Source: Paenibacillus taihuensis (lineage in GTDB: Bacteria; Bacillota; Bacilli; Paenibacillales; Paenibacillaceae). From it: a stretch of DNA of 64,000 nucleotides. Numbering within the stretch: position 1 is the first letter of the stretch; the number at the start of each line of letters is the position of its first letter. Below, piece after piece: positions 52,540-61,147 of this stretch. The stretch is taken from contig NZ_QTTN01000002.1 in NCBI RefSeq assembly GCF_003386535.1, forward strand, positions 186,001 through 250,000, in the 5' to 3' direction. The position numbers were made by a program, and so were the translations under genes. The notes under the pieces are model-generated. The model did no database searches. It was not told the origin of the DNA and was given only the letters and a program-made list of their open reading frames with translations.

Positions 52540-53345
52540 GACCGGAGCGACTCCTTCCGGGCTGCCGCCTCATACGCGAATGCCGGAATTTGGGTCGCGA
52601 ACTTGCCGCCGCTGATGTCGATCATCGTGCCCGTGATGTAGCCCGCGAGATCCGATGCCAGGAAGCAGATCAAATTGGCGATATCTTCCTTGTTGCCCCA
52701 GCGGCGAAGTGTCAGCGTATCGAGCAACCGGTTCTGGCGCTCCTCGGTTTGTTCAGCGAAGTGGTTCATATCCGTAGGAATCATACCGGGCGAGTAGCAG
52801 TTGACGGTGACGTTATAAGGACCGAGCTCCCCGGCGAGTACGCGCGTGAACTGCTTAACCGCCGCCTTCGAGGAGGCGTATGCCGCACTGCCGTAAGCCG
52901 GAACAATCGCTGCAAAAGAAGCCGCGTTCAAGATCCGTCCTGAACGCTGCTCCCTCATAATCGGCGCAACAGCTTGACACATGAGAAACGTGCCCTTCAA
53001 GTTAATGTCCATGTTGGCATCCCATATCTCTTCCTTCAGCTCCTCGACGATGCCGCCGCTCGCCACGCCTGCGTTGTTGACGAGAATATCGATGCTTCCA
53101 AACCGGCTGCGCACCTCTTCCACGACCTCCGCGATCCGCTTCGCATCGCGGACATCGCATACAAACTGCGCGCCGGGAAGCTGCTCCGCGGCGAACGCTT
53201 GCCCGAGGTCTTCAAGCTGCTCCGCGCGAATATCCGTGCCGATCGTGATGACGCCTTCCTTCGCCAGGGTCATTGCGATATGCCGCCCGATGCCTCGGCC
53301 AGCACCTGTGACGATGGCTACTTTGCCCTTCAAATCGATAATCAT
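52536..53345 (-). CDS. Short-chain dehydrogenase/reductase
   Basis: A 269-residue classical SDR: TGAGRGIG, NNAG, catalytic SFAAI (Ser) and YASSKAA (Tyr/Lys), and ITGTMIDISGGKF. It overlaps both neighbours by 4 bp, so three genes are translationally coupled. It resembles the SDR at 54416 in the segment APIMREQRSGRI, suggesting duplication. Confidence 0.93.
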   Translation of the reverse strand: MIIDLKGKVAIVTGAGRGIGRHIAMTLAKEGVITIGTDIRAEQLEDLGQAFAAEQLPGAQFVCDVRDAKRIAEVVEEVRSRFGSIDILVNNAGVASGGIVEELKEEIWDANMDINLKGTFLMCQAVAPIMREQRSGRILNAASFAAIVPAYGSAAYASSKAAVKQFTRVLAGELGPYNVTVNCYSPGMIPTDMNHFAEQTEERQNRLLDTLTLRRWGNKEDIANLICFLASDLAGYITGTMIDISGGKFATQIPAFAYEAAARKESLRS

Positions 53346-54379
53346 GAAACCGCCTCCGATGGATTCGATTGGTTCGATGGAATCGATAGGTTCGTCTGGT
53401 TGGCGGTGGACATCAGCTGGTGGACATATGCAATGCTGCTCATGAGCTGAGCTTGTTCATAGGCGATGACAGCGTCGACGGATTCCCCGCGTTCATGCGG
53501 CGTTTGCCACTGTGCGCCGGCCGGCTTCGCTTGCTGCTGGACGAATCGCATAACCTGCGCAAGCTGCTGTGCGCTGCGCGGCGGATATTCCGGCCAATAA
53601 TCGTCTGCGAGCACACGGACATGCCGCGCTTCGAGTGCGCCGATTTCGATGGACATGGTGAGCTGCCCCGATGCAGGGGCGCTCGTGCGGAATACATCCA
53701 TAAGCGCCGGGAAGTCGACTGCGCCTTGTCCGATCGGGCAGCGGACGAGCCTGTACCCTTCATCGGTCGGGTGGATCCAATAATCCTTGAGATGAACATT
53801 CTTCAGATACGGGGCAATTCGCCTAGCAAAATCAACCGGTTCCTCCGCAGTCGCGAGCGGGTTGCCGGTATCAAGCGTAAGGCCGATATGGTGCGAACTG
53901 ATCGACTCGCACAGCCAGATCAGCTCCTCGGAAGCGAGGTCCTGATGATTCTCGATAGCGATGGTTACTCCTGCCTGCTCTGCAATCGCCGTCGCTTCCG
54001 CAAGTCCCTCTCGCACCTTGGCGAGAAATGGCTGCCAGCCGCCAGCCATATGACGGCGGTCGCCGCCGAGCATCGCCCCGCCCGCTACCGTCCGGACGAC
54101 GCTTGCTCCAACGCTTTTCGCAAGTGCAATCGCTTCGCCAAGACGTTCTGGATCGAAGCCGCCTTCTGCGACAACAAGATAGAGCTCATGCTCTCTCGCA
54201 AATCTAATAATCGCCTGCTGATCCGCCTTCGCGAGCAGTCCCGCCGGCAGCTCCGCTCCTTGCAAGCCTGACTGAACGGCTTGGTACAGGACAGCTTCCG
54301 CCGTCATCGGCGCAGCTGTCGAGCGCGGATGCAGCCCCATTGCGTAGGTCGTGCCGAACATCGATAAGCCAAAACGCAT
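53342..54379 (-). CDS. Sugar phosphate isomerase/epimerase (TIM barrel)
   Basis: The 345-residue protein has a xylose-isomerase-like barrel: GLQGAELPAGLL, VAEGGFDPERLGEAI, metal-binding Glu in VTIAIENHQDLASEE, LTLDTGNPLATAEEP, VHLKDYWIHP and SIEIGAL. The ATG at 54379 follows AAAGGGGAG by 6 nt. The C-terminal 20 residues are low complexity (repeated Asn/Ser/Pro), from GGTTCGAT-type DNA repeats at about 53355-53395. It belongs to the operon of SDR enzymes. Confidence 0.87.
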   Translation of the reverse strand: MRFGLSMFGTTYAMGLHPRSTAAPMTAEAVLYQAVQSGLQGAELPAGLLAKADQQAIIRFAREHELYLVVAEGGFDPERLGEAIALAKSVGASVVRTVAGGAMLGGDRRHMAGGWQPFLAKVREGLAEATAIAEQAGVTIAIENHQDLASEELIWLCESISSHHIGLTLDTGNPLATAEEPVDFARRIAPYLKNVHLKDYWIHPTDEGYRLVRCPIGQGAVDFPALMDVFRTSAPASGQLTMSIEIGALEARHVRVLADDYWPEYPPRSAQQLAQVMRFVQQQAKPAGAQWQTPHERGESVDAVIAYEQAQLMSSIAYVHQLMSTANQTNLSIPSNQSNPSEAVS

Positions 54380-54415
54380 CGTGCTCTCCCCTTTCGCATC
54401 CATGGACTTTCTTGC

Positions 54416-55186
54416 CTATTTTGCCGTCCAGCCGCCGTCTACGGTTAATGTCGATCCGGTCATAAAGCTCGATGCGTCGGAGGCGAGGAACAGCGTCGGT
54501 CCCGCAATCTCCTCCGGGTTCCCCCATCTTCCAAGCGCGATGGAGTCGACGAAGAGCCGGTTCGCCTCCGGATTGTTGATGACGACCGTATTCAGCTCCG
54601 TCGCAATCGGGCCTGGACATAGCGCATTGACCGTGATGTTGAAGGGAGCCAGTTCCAGTGCGAGCACGCGGGTCAGCTGAATGACGCCGCCTTTGCTTGC
54701 ACAGTAGGCGCTTCGCTCCGGCAACCCTACCAACCCTAGCATCGACGCGACGTTGATGATACGCCCCGAACGCTGTTCCTTCATTATTGGCGTCACAGCA
54801 CGCGCGCATAGGAATGGAGCTTTCAGATTCGTCCCCATCACTTGATCCCAGCTCGACTCGTCGTAGCTCTCGATTGGTTTGCGGATATTGATGCCTGCAT
54901 TGTTGATGAGAATATCGATTCGTCCATAACGGTCCTTCACCGTTTGAACAACCTGCTCGACCTGAGCCGCATCGGTCAGCTCTGCCTCGAGGCCAATTAG
55001 TTCCCGCCCTGTTGCTGCAGAGAGCTGTGCAGCCGTTTCGGCTGCTCGCGCCTCCGAGCGGCTCGTAATGACGACCGCTGCCCCCGCTTCCGCCAGCGTC
55101 TGCGCCATCACAATGCCGAGTCCGCCGGTGCCGCCTGTTATAATTGCGACTTTTCCGCTTAATTGAAATAGCTCGTTTGCTGCCAT
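54416..55186 (-). CDS. Short-chain dehydrogenase/reductase
   Basis: A 256-residue classical SDR: ITGGTGGLG, NNAGIN, catalytic VASMLG (Ser) and YCASKGG (Tyr/Lys), and SFMTGSTLTVDGGW. It resembles gluconate 5-dehydrogenase-type SDRs in these motifs. The ATG at 55186 is 14 nt from GAGGAG; the frame is open 16 codons further upstream without a site. It is the first gene of the six-gene operon reading down to 48713 and is divergent from an AraC regulator. Confidence 0.91.
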   Translation of the reverse strand: MAANELFQLSGKVAIITGGTGGLGIVMAQTLAEAGAAVVITSRSEARAAETAAQLSAATGRELIGLEAELTDAAQVEQVVQTVKDRYGRIDILINNAGINIRKPIESYDESSWDQVMGTNLKAPFLCARAVTPIMKEQRSGRIINVASMLGLVGLPERSAYCASKGGVIQLTRVLALELAPFNITVNALCPGPIATELNTVVINNPEANRLFVDSIALGRWGNPEEIAGPTLFLASDASSFMTGSTLTVDGGWTAK

Positions 55187-55234
55187 TGTTCGATCAACCG
55201 CTCCTCTCCTTATTGTGAGGGAATGCGCTTTCAT

Positions 55235-55251
55235 GTTACCATTCGGGTAAC
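55235..55251. promoter_or_regulatory. Palindrome GTTACC-N5-GGTAAC in the SDR-AraC spacer
   Basis: A perfect 6-bp inverted repeat 49 bp before the SDR start and 75 bp before the AraC start, followed by an overlapping GTAACCGGTA (55247-55256). The same GTAACCGGTA occurs inverted at 62634-62643 before the second sugar-binding protein gene. It is a candidate site for the local regulator. Confidence 0.45.
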
Positions 55252-55325
55252 CGGTATGGATTTACATAAAGGAGATTGTTTTTTGGACTTTTCCGAAAAA
55301 TATTCATAGAGGCGGTGTTCAGACG

Positions 55326-56222
55326 TTGACCACTTCATTCTCTCCTGCCGTTCGAAAGACGACACTTCGCGAGTTATCCCCTGTCATCCACTGGGCTCAG
55401 CAGCATAATCGGACGCCAGCGTTCAAATGGAACCGCCGCATCTATGATTTCCAACTGCTCTACGTGAAGCATGGCGAGCTTCGTGCCACGATCGAAGGAG
55501 AACCGGCGATGAAGGTGCGAGCCGGAAGCCTTCTCATTCTGCCGCCATGGCGCCATCACCGAATTGAGATTATGACGGAGCCGTATGCGGAGCTGCTCGG
55601 CGTTCATTTTGACTTTTTCGAAATGCCGGAGGTGACGCATTCGATCCTCATTGACGAGCAGGCGCCGAACGTGGCGTTGTTAAGCCATATCCCCTACTTG
55701 CAAGACAAACCGATCTTCACCGAGCTTGTATACAACACGGTCTCGCCCAAAATCATCTCTTTGTTCGAGAACATCGTCCAGGAGTGGAGCGAAAGGCAGC
55801 AGGGCTACGAGGTGATATGCAAGGGGCTGCTGGTCCACCTGATAACGCTGCTCGTGCGGCATCAGAACGAAGGCCGCAGTCTGGCGCATCCGAAATACGA
55901 GGTGCAGCTGCTTCAGCTCGCAGAGGAAATTCGCACGGACTTCAGCCGCCGCTGGACGAGCACCGAGATGGCCAAATATCTGCTCGTACACGAGGATTAT
56001 ATGAGCAGGCAGTTCAAGGCGATGATGGGCATCGGACCAAACAAGTTCGTGCAATCGGTGCGCCATCAGGAGGCGAAGCGGCTGCTGCGGGAGACGGACC
56101 AGACGATCGAGTCCATCTCGGCGGCGGTCGGCTATGAGGACTTTCATTATTTCAGTCGCATTTTTAAGCGGTGGGAGGGTATCTCGGCGATGCAGTTTCG
56201 GAAGCTCTCGCGATTGATATAA
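55326..56222 (+). CDS. AraC-family transcriptional regulator
   Basis: The 298-residue protein has an N-terminal cupin-like arm (IYDFQLLYVKHGELRATIEG, LLILPPWRHHRIEI) and a C-terminal AraC domain (TSTEMAKYLLVHEDYMSRQF; QTIESISAAVGYEDFHYFSR, then FKRWEGISAMQFR). The start appears to be TTG at 55326, downstream of AGAGGCGG; no ATG occurs until well inside the cupin. It is divergent from the six-gene SDR operon, which it probably controls. Confidence 0.92.
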   Translation: MTTSFSPAVRKTTLRELSPVIHWAQQHNRTPAFKWNRRIYDFQLLYVKHGELRATIEGEPAMKVRAGSLLILPPWRHHRIEIMTEPYAELLGVHFDFFEMPEVTHSILIDEQAPNVALLSHIPYLQDKPIFTELVYNTVSPKIISLFENIVQEWSERQQGYEVICKGLLVHLITLLVRHQNEGRSLAHPKYEVQLLQLAEEIRTDFSRRWTSTEMAKYLLVHEDYMSRQFKAMMGIGPNKFVQSVRHQEAKRLLRETDQTIESISAAVGYEDFHYFSRIFKRWEGISAMQFRKLSRLI

Positions 56223-56271
56223 GGTTGGTTGGCTGCTACCGCTGCGCAATCAAATGTTCTTCCGATCGCTG

Positions 56272-56322
56272 TTGTACTTGGATTTCTTGATCAACATTTA
56301 TAATGTTGAAATCCAAGTACAA
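56272..56322. repeat. Perfect 15-bp inverted repeat with nested palindrome
   Basis: TTGTACTTGGATTTC (56272-56286) and GAAATCCAAGTACAA (56308-56322) are perfect complements. Between them lies a second inverted repeat AACATT-TAT-AATGTT. There is no T run, so it is not a typical terminator. It lies in the 276-bp spacer between the convergent AraC and dioxygenase genes. Confidence 0.8.
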
Positions 56323-56459
56323 AGGCGACCGCTACCGCACAAACCGTCAACGCGAGGTATTATCGCGTGCGGTTTGGTGCATGACTTCTCCAGAATCATT
56401 TGACCGCTCCGCTCTACGCCAACCAAACATACATACAATAATAGAGCTTCCTCCACAAA

Positions 56460-56493
56460 CAAAAATACCGCCCCTCAATAATCAAGGGGCGGT
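56460..56493 (-). terminator. Terminator of the LacI-dioxygenase operon
   Basis: ACCGCCCCT / AGGGGCGGT (9 bp) is followed on the minus strand by ATTTTTG, 6 nt after the dioxygenase stop. Confidence 0.93.
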
Positions 56494-56498
56494 TACCG

Positions 56499-57335
56499 TT
56501 AATGCTTCGGCTCCGCGGCGGGGTAGCCGATTAGTTCTTTGCGCAGCAGCCGCTGTGCTTTGGCGGATAGCTGGTCGTACGTTTCCTGCGGGATTTGGAT
56601 CGAGCCTGTGCGCGGGCCGTTCGCGGAATAGATGAGGGCGATATTCGGACGATGTTTGTCCGAATGGTTCGGCGTGCCGCGATGCCATACTCTATCATCC
56701 CGAATGAGGATTGAGCCTGCCGGCATTAACATTTTGATATGGTGCATATGCTCCGCCAGCTTCGGCTTGCTGAACGCGTTCGGCGCGTACCAGCTGTCCG
56801 GATGCAGATGCGTCCCGCCCGGCCACACTTCCATTGGCCCGTTGTTCTCCGTTACATCGACGAGCGGATAGTTGACGACAAGGTTCGCGATCGGCAAGTT
56901 CGCATCATAACGATTGCCGTAACGCGAGGACGTGTCCGCATGAACAGGCTGCTTGTTCTTGCCGCCCGGCATCGACGTATTCGTCGCAAAATACGTCATT
57001 AAGCAGTCTTCACCAAGAATCTGATCGATGATCTCCGTCACGATCGGGTTCGCAATGACCGCTTCTTGGCAGAACGGCTTGATGAACGGCAGATAGAGCC
57101 GCACGTGGTTCGTGCCATCGTTGAAGCCATTGCCCGGATTCAATATCTCTTCGCGATGCTCCTCGAAATACGGATCCAATATGTCCACGTAGCTGTTGAA
57201 CAGTTCCTCCACCTTTGCCCTCGGCAGCACTTCCTCAAACAGCACGTATCCGTTCACTTTGATCAGCTGTACAGCCAGCTCCAGCGTTTCCGGCGATAAA
57301 CGCCCGCTTGCCAGCTCTTCGGCGCTAAGTCTCAT
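56499..57335 (-). CDS. PhyH-type Fe(II)/2-oxoglutarate dioxygenase (paralogue 1)
   Basis: A 278-residue phytanoyl-CoA dioxygenase-family enzyme with metal ligands H132 and D134 (QPVHADTSS) and H218 (VWHRGTPNHSD). The N terminus MRLSAEELASGRLSPETLEL closely matches that of the next gene, as do GPMEVWPGGTHL and AGSILIRDDRVWHRGTPN, so the two are tandem duplicates. It is last in the unit that includes LacI and the transporter. Confidence 0.93.
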   Translation of the reverse strand: MRLSAEELASGRLSPETLELAVQLIKVNGYVLFEEVLPRAKVEELFNSYVDILDPYFEEHREEILNPGNGFNDGTNHVRLYLPFIKPFCQEAVIANPIVTEIIDQILGEDCLMTYFATNTSMPGGKNKQPVHADTSSRYGNRYDANLPIANLVVNYPLVDVTENNGPMEVWPGGTHLHPDSWYAPNAFSKPKLAEHMHHIKMLMPAGSILIRDDRVWHRGTPNHSDKHRPNIALIYSANGPRTGSIQIPQETYDQLSAKAQRLLRKELIGYPAAEPKH

Positions 57336-57365
57336 CGTAAGCTCATCCTCCCTATCCTGTTTCGA

Positions 57366-58145
57366 TTATGGAATAATCTCTTCAAATCGGAACAGCTTCT
57401 TCGCTCTCTCACTGAGCGACTCATACGACTCAATCGGCATCCGCACCTTGGATTCGGTATTGAACCAGGAACGGAAATAGACGAGCGCCATGTTCGGGCG
57501 CGCGGCATCCGAGCGGTTAGGCGTTCCCCGGTGCCACATCCGGATATCCCGAAGCAGCAGCGAGCCCGCTGGCATAAGCACAGGCTCCGAATGCATCACA
57601 GGCGCAAGCGCTTGCAAGTTATCGACCCGATTGGCATTCTCCGGCATCAAGTGCGTGCCCCCTGGCCAAATCTCAAGCGGACCGTTGTCCTCCCGGAAAT
57701 CGACGAGCGGGATATTCAGCACGATGCCCGTCGCAGGCAATATAACCGACGACTCCGGGTACATCGCTTGGAGATCGGAGTGAACGAGCTGATAATCCGA
57801 CCCTGGCAGCGGCGTATCGGATGCAAAATATCGGCATGTGCAGTTCGCGCCAAGCAGCGCTTCAACAACAGGCAGCACGAACGGATTCTCAATAATGTCG
57901 GCATCATTGAACGGCTGGGCGAAGGGCAAATTCATCTGTGTCCGATTCTTGCCCCGGTTCAGCGGATTGTTCGCAATATGGATCGCGAATACTTCCATAA
58001 ATCTCTTATGCAGCTCTTGTACCTTTGCATGCCCAAGCACATCTTCGAACACGACATAACCGTTCACTTTAATCTGCTCTACCGCGAACTCTATCGTCTC
58101 CGGCTTCAGCGACCGGCTTTCCAATTCTTCGGCACTCAGCTTCAA
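57366..58145 (-). CDS. PhyH-type Fe(II)/2-oxoglutarate dioxygenase (paralogue 2)
   Basis: A 259-residue enzyme paralogous to its downstream neighbour. Metal ligands are H122 and D124 (QLVHSDLQA) and H205 (MWHRGTPNRSD). It shares GPLEIWPGGTHL and MPAGSLLLRDIRMWHRGTPN in pieces. The 15-bp LacI-type box 20 bp upstream suggests separate regulation. Oxidation of a transported compound is likely, by context only. Confidence 0.93.
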   Translation of the reverse strand: MKLSAEELESRSLKPETIEFAVEQIKVNGYVVFEDVLGHAKVQELHKRFMEVFAIHIANNPLNRGKNRTQMNLPFAQPFNDADIIENPFVLPVVEALLGANCTCRYFASDTPLPGSDYQLVHSDLQAMYPESSVILPATGIVLNIPLVDFREDNGPLEIWPGGTHLMPENANRVDNLQALAPVMHSEPVLMPAGSLLLRDIRMWHRGTPNRSDAARPNMALVYFRSWFNTESKVRMPIESYESLSERAKKLFRFEEIIP

Positions 58146-58163
58146 CGCCGCTTCATCTCCCTC

Positions 58164-58178
58164 ACTTAAACGTTTAGG
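58164..58178 (-). promoter_or_regulatory. LacI-type operator box before the dioxygenase pair
   Basis: ACTTAAACGTTTAGG contains the 10-bp palindrome TAAACGTTTA (58167-58176), typical of LacI-family operators with a central CG. The near-identical ACTTAAACGTTTCGG lies (inverted) at 62718-62732 before the sugar-binding protein gene. Confidence 0.7.
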
Positions 58179-58212
58179 ACGTTGTCCATAAGCAAGTGGA
58201 TTCTAGCTGCCT

Positions 58213-59229
58213 TTATTTTAAACTTTTCGTACTCTCCCGAATGATCAGCTCATTGTCCAGCACGACATTATGATTGATTTCCTTGCCTTCGAGCATCTCG
58301 ATAAGCAGCTTCGCCGCCGCCCATCCCATATCGTATTTGTTCTGGTGAATGGTCGTCAGCTTCGGCACGCAGTACGATGACAGAATAATGTCGTCATAGC
58401 CGATAACGGATACGGAATCGGGCACCTTTCTGCCCCGCTTCTCCAGCGCTCGCATCGCGCCAAGCGCCATCAAATCACTGGAGCAGAACACCGCCGTTAC
58501 GCCCGGATGTTCCTCCAATATCCGCAGCATCGCCCGCTCGCCGCCGTCCTCGGAGAACTCCCCGTCCCATATTTTCGACTCATCATATGCAATTCCGTTC
58601 TCCGCAAGCGCTTTCTTGAAACCTTTCAATCGCTGCTCGCTCACATGCGCTGCCGGGTATCCGTTAATCATCGCAATATGGGTATGGCCCCAGTCGATCA
58701 AATGCTGAACGGCTTTGCGAACCCCCTCGACATTGTCTGTCGTCACGTTGCCCAAATGCTCGTTCGAGAACGGAATATCAATAAGCACGCAAGGGAATTT
58801 CGACTTCTCGATAACCTCCTCGAGGTACGGGTCATCCACGCGAAGCCCGAAGATGATCGCTCCATCGACGTTGCGCTCCTGGCACAAATTATAATACGAC
58901 TTGATCCGCTGCTTGGACGGACTCGTGCTGAAGAGCAGAATGTCATAATTCATTTCATTCGCTCGCTCATTGATCCCAATCAGGATGTCGAATGCAAGGG
59001 TATCCTTCCCGCCCGTATATTTCAGCTCTGAGAAAATAACGCCGATCGTGTTCGTCTTGCTGGACACCAGGCTTCGCGCGACCGCATTCGGCCAATAGTC
59101 AAGCTCGTCTGCGATCGTCTTGATTTTCTCCTTCGTTTCCTTGCTCACATCGTCATAGCCGTTCAGCGCCCTGGACACCGTTGTCGTCGATACTCCGGCA
59201 ATCTTCGCAATATCTTTAATCGTCGCCAA
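58213..59229 (-). CDS. LacI-family transcriptional regulator
   Basis: A 338-residue repressor with the LacI helix-turn-helix TIKDIAKIAGVSTTTVSRAL, hinge NAVARSLVSSKTNTIGVIF and sugar-binding domain ending VSVIGYDDIILSSYCVPKLTTIHQ. It lies between the permease and dioxygenase genes, both carrying or following the shared AAACGTTT operator box, so it is the likely regulator of this region. The ligand is probably the imported sugar or a derivative. Confidence 0.95.
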   Translation of the reverse strand: MATIKDIAKIAGVSTTTVSRALNGYDDVSKETKEKIKTIADELDYWPNAVARSLVSSKTNTIGVIFSELKYTGGKDTLAFDILIGINERANEMNYDILLFSTSPSKQRIKSYYNLCQERNVDGAIIFGLRVDDPYLEEVIEKSKFPCVLIDIPFSNEHLGNVTTDNVEGVRKAVQHLIDWGHTHIAMINGYPAAHVSEQRLKGFKKALAENGIAYDESKIWDGEFSEDGGERAMLRILEEHPGVTAVFCSSDLMALGAMRALEKRGRKVPDSVSVIGYDDIILSSYCVPKLTTIHQNKYDMGWAAAKLLIEMLEGKEINHNVVLDNELIIRESTKSLK

Positions 59230-59282
59230 TACGATCCACCTGCCAAAGTATGTAGTGTTCTTCTAAGGACGAAAGAGCTTAA

Positions 59283-60128
59283 TCAACCTTTGACCCCGCC
59301 GCTGACTACGCTTTGCTGCACCTGCTCTTGCGCCACCATATACAAAATGATACTTGGCAGTGTGACAAGCGTCAATGCTGCAAACAGCTGCGTGTAGTTG
59401 TAGGAAAACTGCTCCGTGAAGAACTGCAGCGCAACCGGAAGTGTCCGGTTCTGCGCCGAGGACGTCAGCATGAAGCCGTAGAAGAATTCATTCCAGTTGC
59501 CAAGGAACATCAGAATGCCCGCTGTCGACAATCCTGCTTTTGCAAGCGGCAGATTGATATAGAAGAACACTTGCCAGAAGTTCGCCGACTCCATATAGGC
59601 GGCTTCGTCAAGCTCCCTCGGAATGGATAGGAACGTTGCGCGCAGAATGAACAGCGATACCGCAAGACCAGCAGAGATATACACAACGATGAGCGCAAGT
59701 CTCGTATCGTACAGCCCCGTCTCGTTAATGAGCGAGAAGATCGGCTGCGCCGTCGCGTGGCCCGGGATCAGAAGCGTCACCGAGAACAGTACAAACAGAA
59801 TGTGTTTGCCCTTGAAATCGAACTTCGCGAACGAATAAGCTGCAAGCGCATAGAACAGAAGTGCTACGAGAGTCGAGCTTACGGAGATGACAACCGAGTT
59901 CACCGTATTGCTTAAGAAATTGTTCATTTTGAACACCGAGTAGTAGGCATGGAAGTCAATGCCGGTCGGGAGAGCAAACGGCTTGTTCAATATCGCCTTG
60001 TTCGACTTAAAGGACGAGATGACAATCCAGAGAAGAGGCACAATCGATATGCAAACGGTAAAGAGAAGCACCAAATAGCTGAACAGTCCGATAATGCCGC
60101 GTTTCAAAAAATCTGCCTTTGCCTTCAT
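59283..60128 (-). CDS. Carbohydrate ABC transporter permease (MalG type)
   Basis: A 281-residue permease with six predicted helices and the EAA loop DEAAYMESANFWQVFFYINLP. IVPLLWIVISSFKSNKAI and the terminal AQEQVQQSVVSGGVKG are typical of the MalG/AraQ (CUT1) family. The ATG at 60128 (MKAKADFL) is preceded by AGGTGG; GTG starts five codons earlier are possible. It partners the permease gene 18 bp upstream. Confidence 0.94.
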   Translation of the reverse strand: MKAKADFLKRGIIGLFSYLVLLFTVCISIVPLLWIVISSFKSNKAILNKPFALPTGIDFHAYYSVFKMNNFLSNTVNSVVISVSSTLVALLFYALAAYSFAKFDFKGKHILFVLFSVTLLIPGHATAQPIFSLINETGLYDTRLALIVVYISAGLAVSLFILRATFLSIPRELDEAAYMESANFWQVFFYINLPLAKAGLSTAGILMFLGNWNEFFYGFMLTSSAQNRTLPVALQFFTEQFSYNYTQLFAALTLVTLPSIILYMVAQEQVQQSVVSGGVKG

Positions 60129-60146
60129 CAGCAGGATCACCACCTA

Positions 60147-61022
60147 TCAGTTGTATACGCTTTTGTTCATCCGGAACACCTTCGTCGTAATGGCAAGAAC
60201 GCCGATGCCGAGAATAATCATGATCGTCGCGACCGCATTGGCATAACCGAATTGATAGTTAACAATGCCGTCGTAGAGCATGACCGAGATATTGTACGTC
60301 GAGTTGCCCGGTCCGCCCTTCGTCGTCAGGAAGATCGCCTCGAACATCGTAATCCGCGCAATGATGGACAGAATGACGGAAGTTCCTAGAGAGCCGCGGA
60401 TGAGCGGAAGGTTGATGCGCCAGTGGATCTGGCCTTCTGTCGCGCCGTCGATCTTAGCCGCCTCGTGCAATTCCTTCGGAATCGCCATCAGGTCGGACAA
60501 GACGAGCAGCGTCACGATTACCGCATAGAACACCCAAGTTAAGCTGATCGCGGAGAACGCGTATTTCATATCGAAGAACCAGTTCGTATGGAAGTTCGTG
60601 AAGCCGAGCTTCCGGATGAAGTTATTCAACAGACCCATCTGATCGTTGAAAATAAACCGGTAAATTATCGCCCATGCCGATACGGCAATAACGTTCGGAA
60701 TCATAAATACGCCGCGCACGAACCGCCAGCCGAACGGGCGCCTGTAAATAATGAACGCCACGAGCGCGCCGAACGGCACATGGATGAAAGTGGCGATCAT
60801 CGACCATTTGAACAGGTTGATCAAGGATACCGTCAGCGAGTTATCGTCTGTAAAGATCATCTTATAGTTGTCGAACCCGGTAAACTTCGGCGCATTAAAG
60901 CCATTCCACTCGGTAAAGCCGGTCGTAAACACCGTTATGATCGGCACGAGGTAGAACGTAAGAAATACGAGCAAGGTCGGCAATATAAACAGGTACACCC
61001 ACAATTTGTTGTATTTGAACAT
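60147..61022 (-). CDS. Carbohydrate ABC transporter permease (MalF type)
   Basis: A 291-residue CUT1 permease with WVYLFILPTLLVFLTFYLVP at the N terminus, the EAA loop HEAAKIDGATEGQIHWRINLPL and the motif IFLTTKGGPGNST typical of MalF/UgpA. It lies between binding-protein and second permease genes. No ATPase gene is nearby. Confidence 0.95.
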   Translation of the reverse strand: MFKYNKLWVYLFILPTLLVFLTFYLVPIITVFTTGFTEWNGFNAPKFTGFDNYKMIFTDDNSLTVSLINLFKWSMIATFIHVPFGALVAFIIYRRPFGWRFVRGVFMIPNVIAVSAWAIIYRFIFNDQMGLLNNFIRKLGFTNFHTNWFFDMKYAFSAISLTWVFYAVIVTLLVLSDLMAIPKELHEAAKIDGATEGQIHWRINLPLIRGSLGTSVILSIIARITMFEAIFLTTKGGPGNSTYNISVMLYDGIVNYQFGYANAVATIMIILGIGVLAITTKVFRMNKSVYN

Positions 61023-61088
61023 GACGGACGAAAGGCCCCCTTTCCGTAAAGAGCGTCAGTTAACTAGCCTGCTCGGTGAAAATAAGAA

Positions 61089-61124
61089 CAAGAAGCGCAG
61101 GTAGCGTCAGCTATGCGCTTCTTG
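61089..61124 (-). terminator. Hairpin between binding-protein and permease genes
   Basis: CAAGAAGCGCA / TGCGCTTCTTG forms an 11-bp stem just after the binding-protein stop; on the minus strand the following TTCTTATTTTC is moderately T-rich. It may be a leaky terminator or an mRNA-stabilising hairpin. Confidence 0.6.
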
Positions 61125-61147
61125 CAGTTACTTGCTGTTCATGCGGC

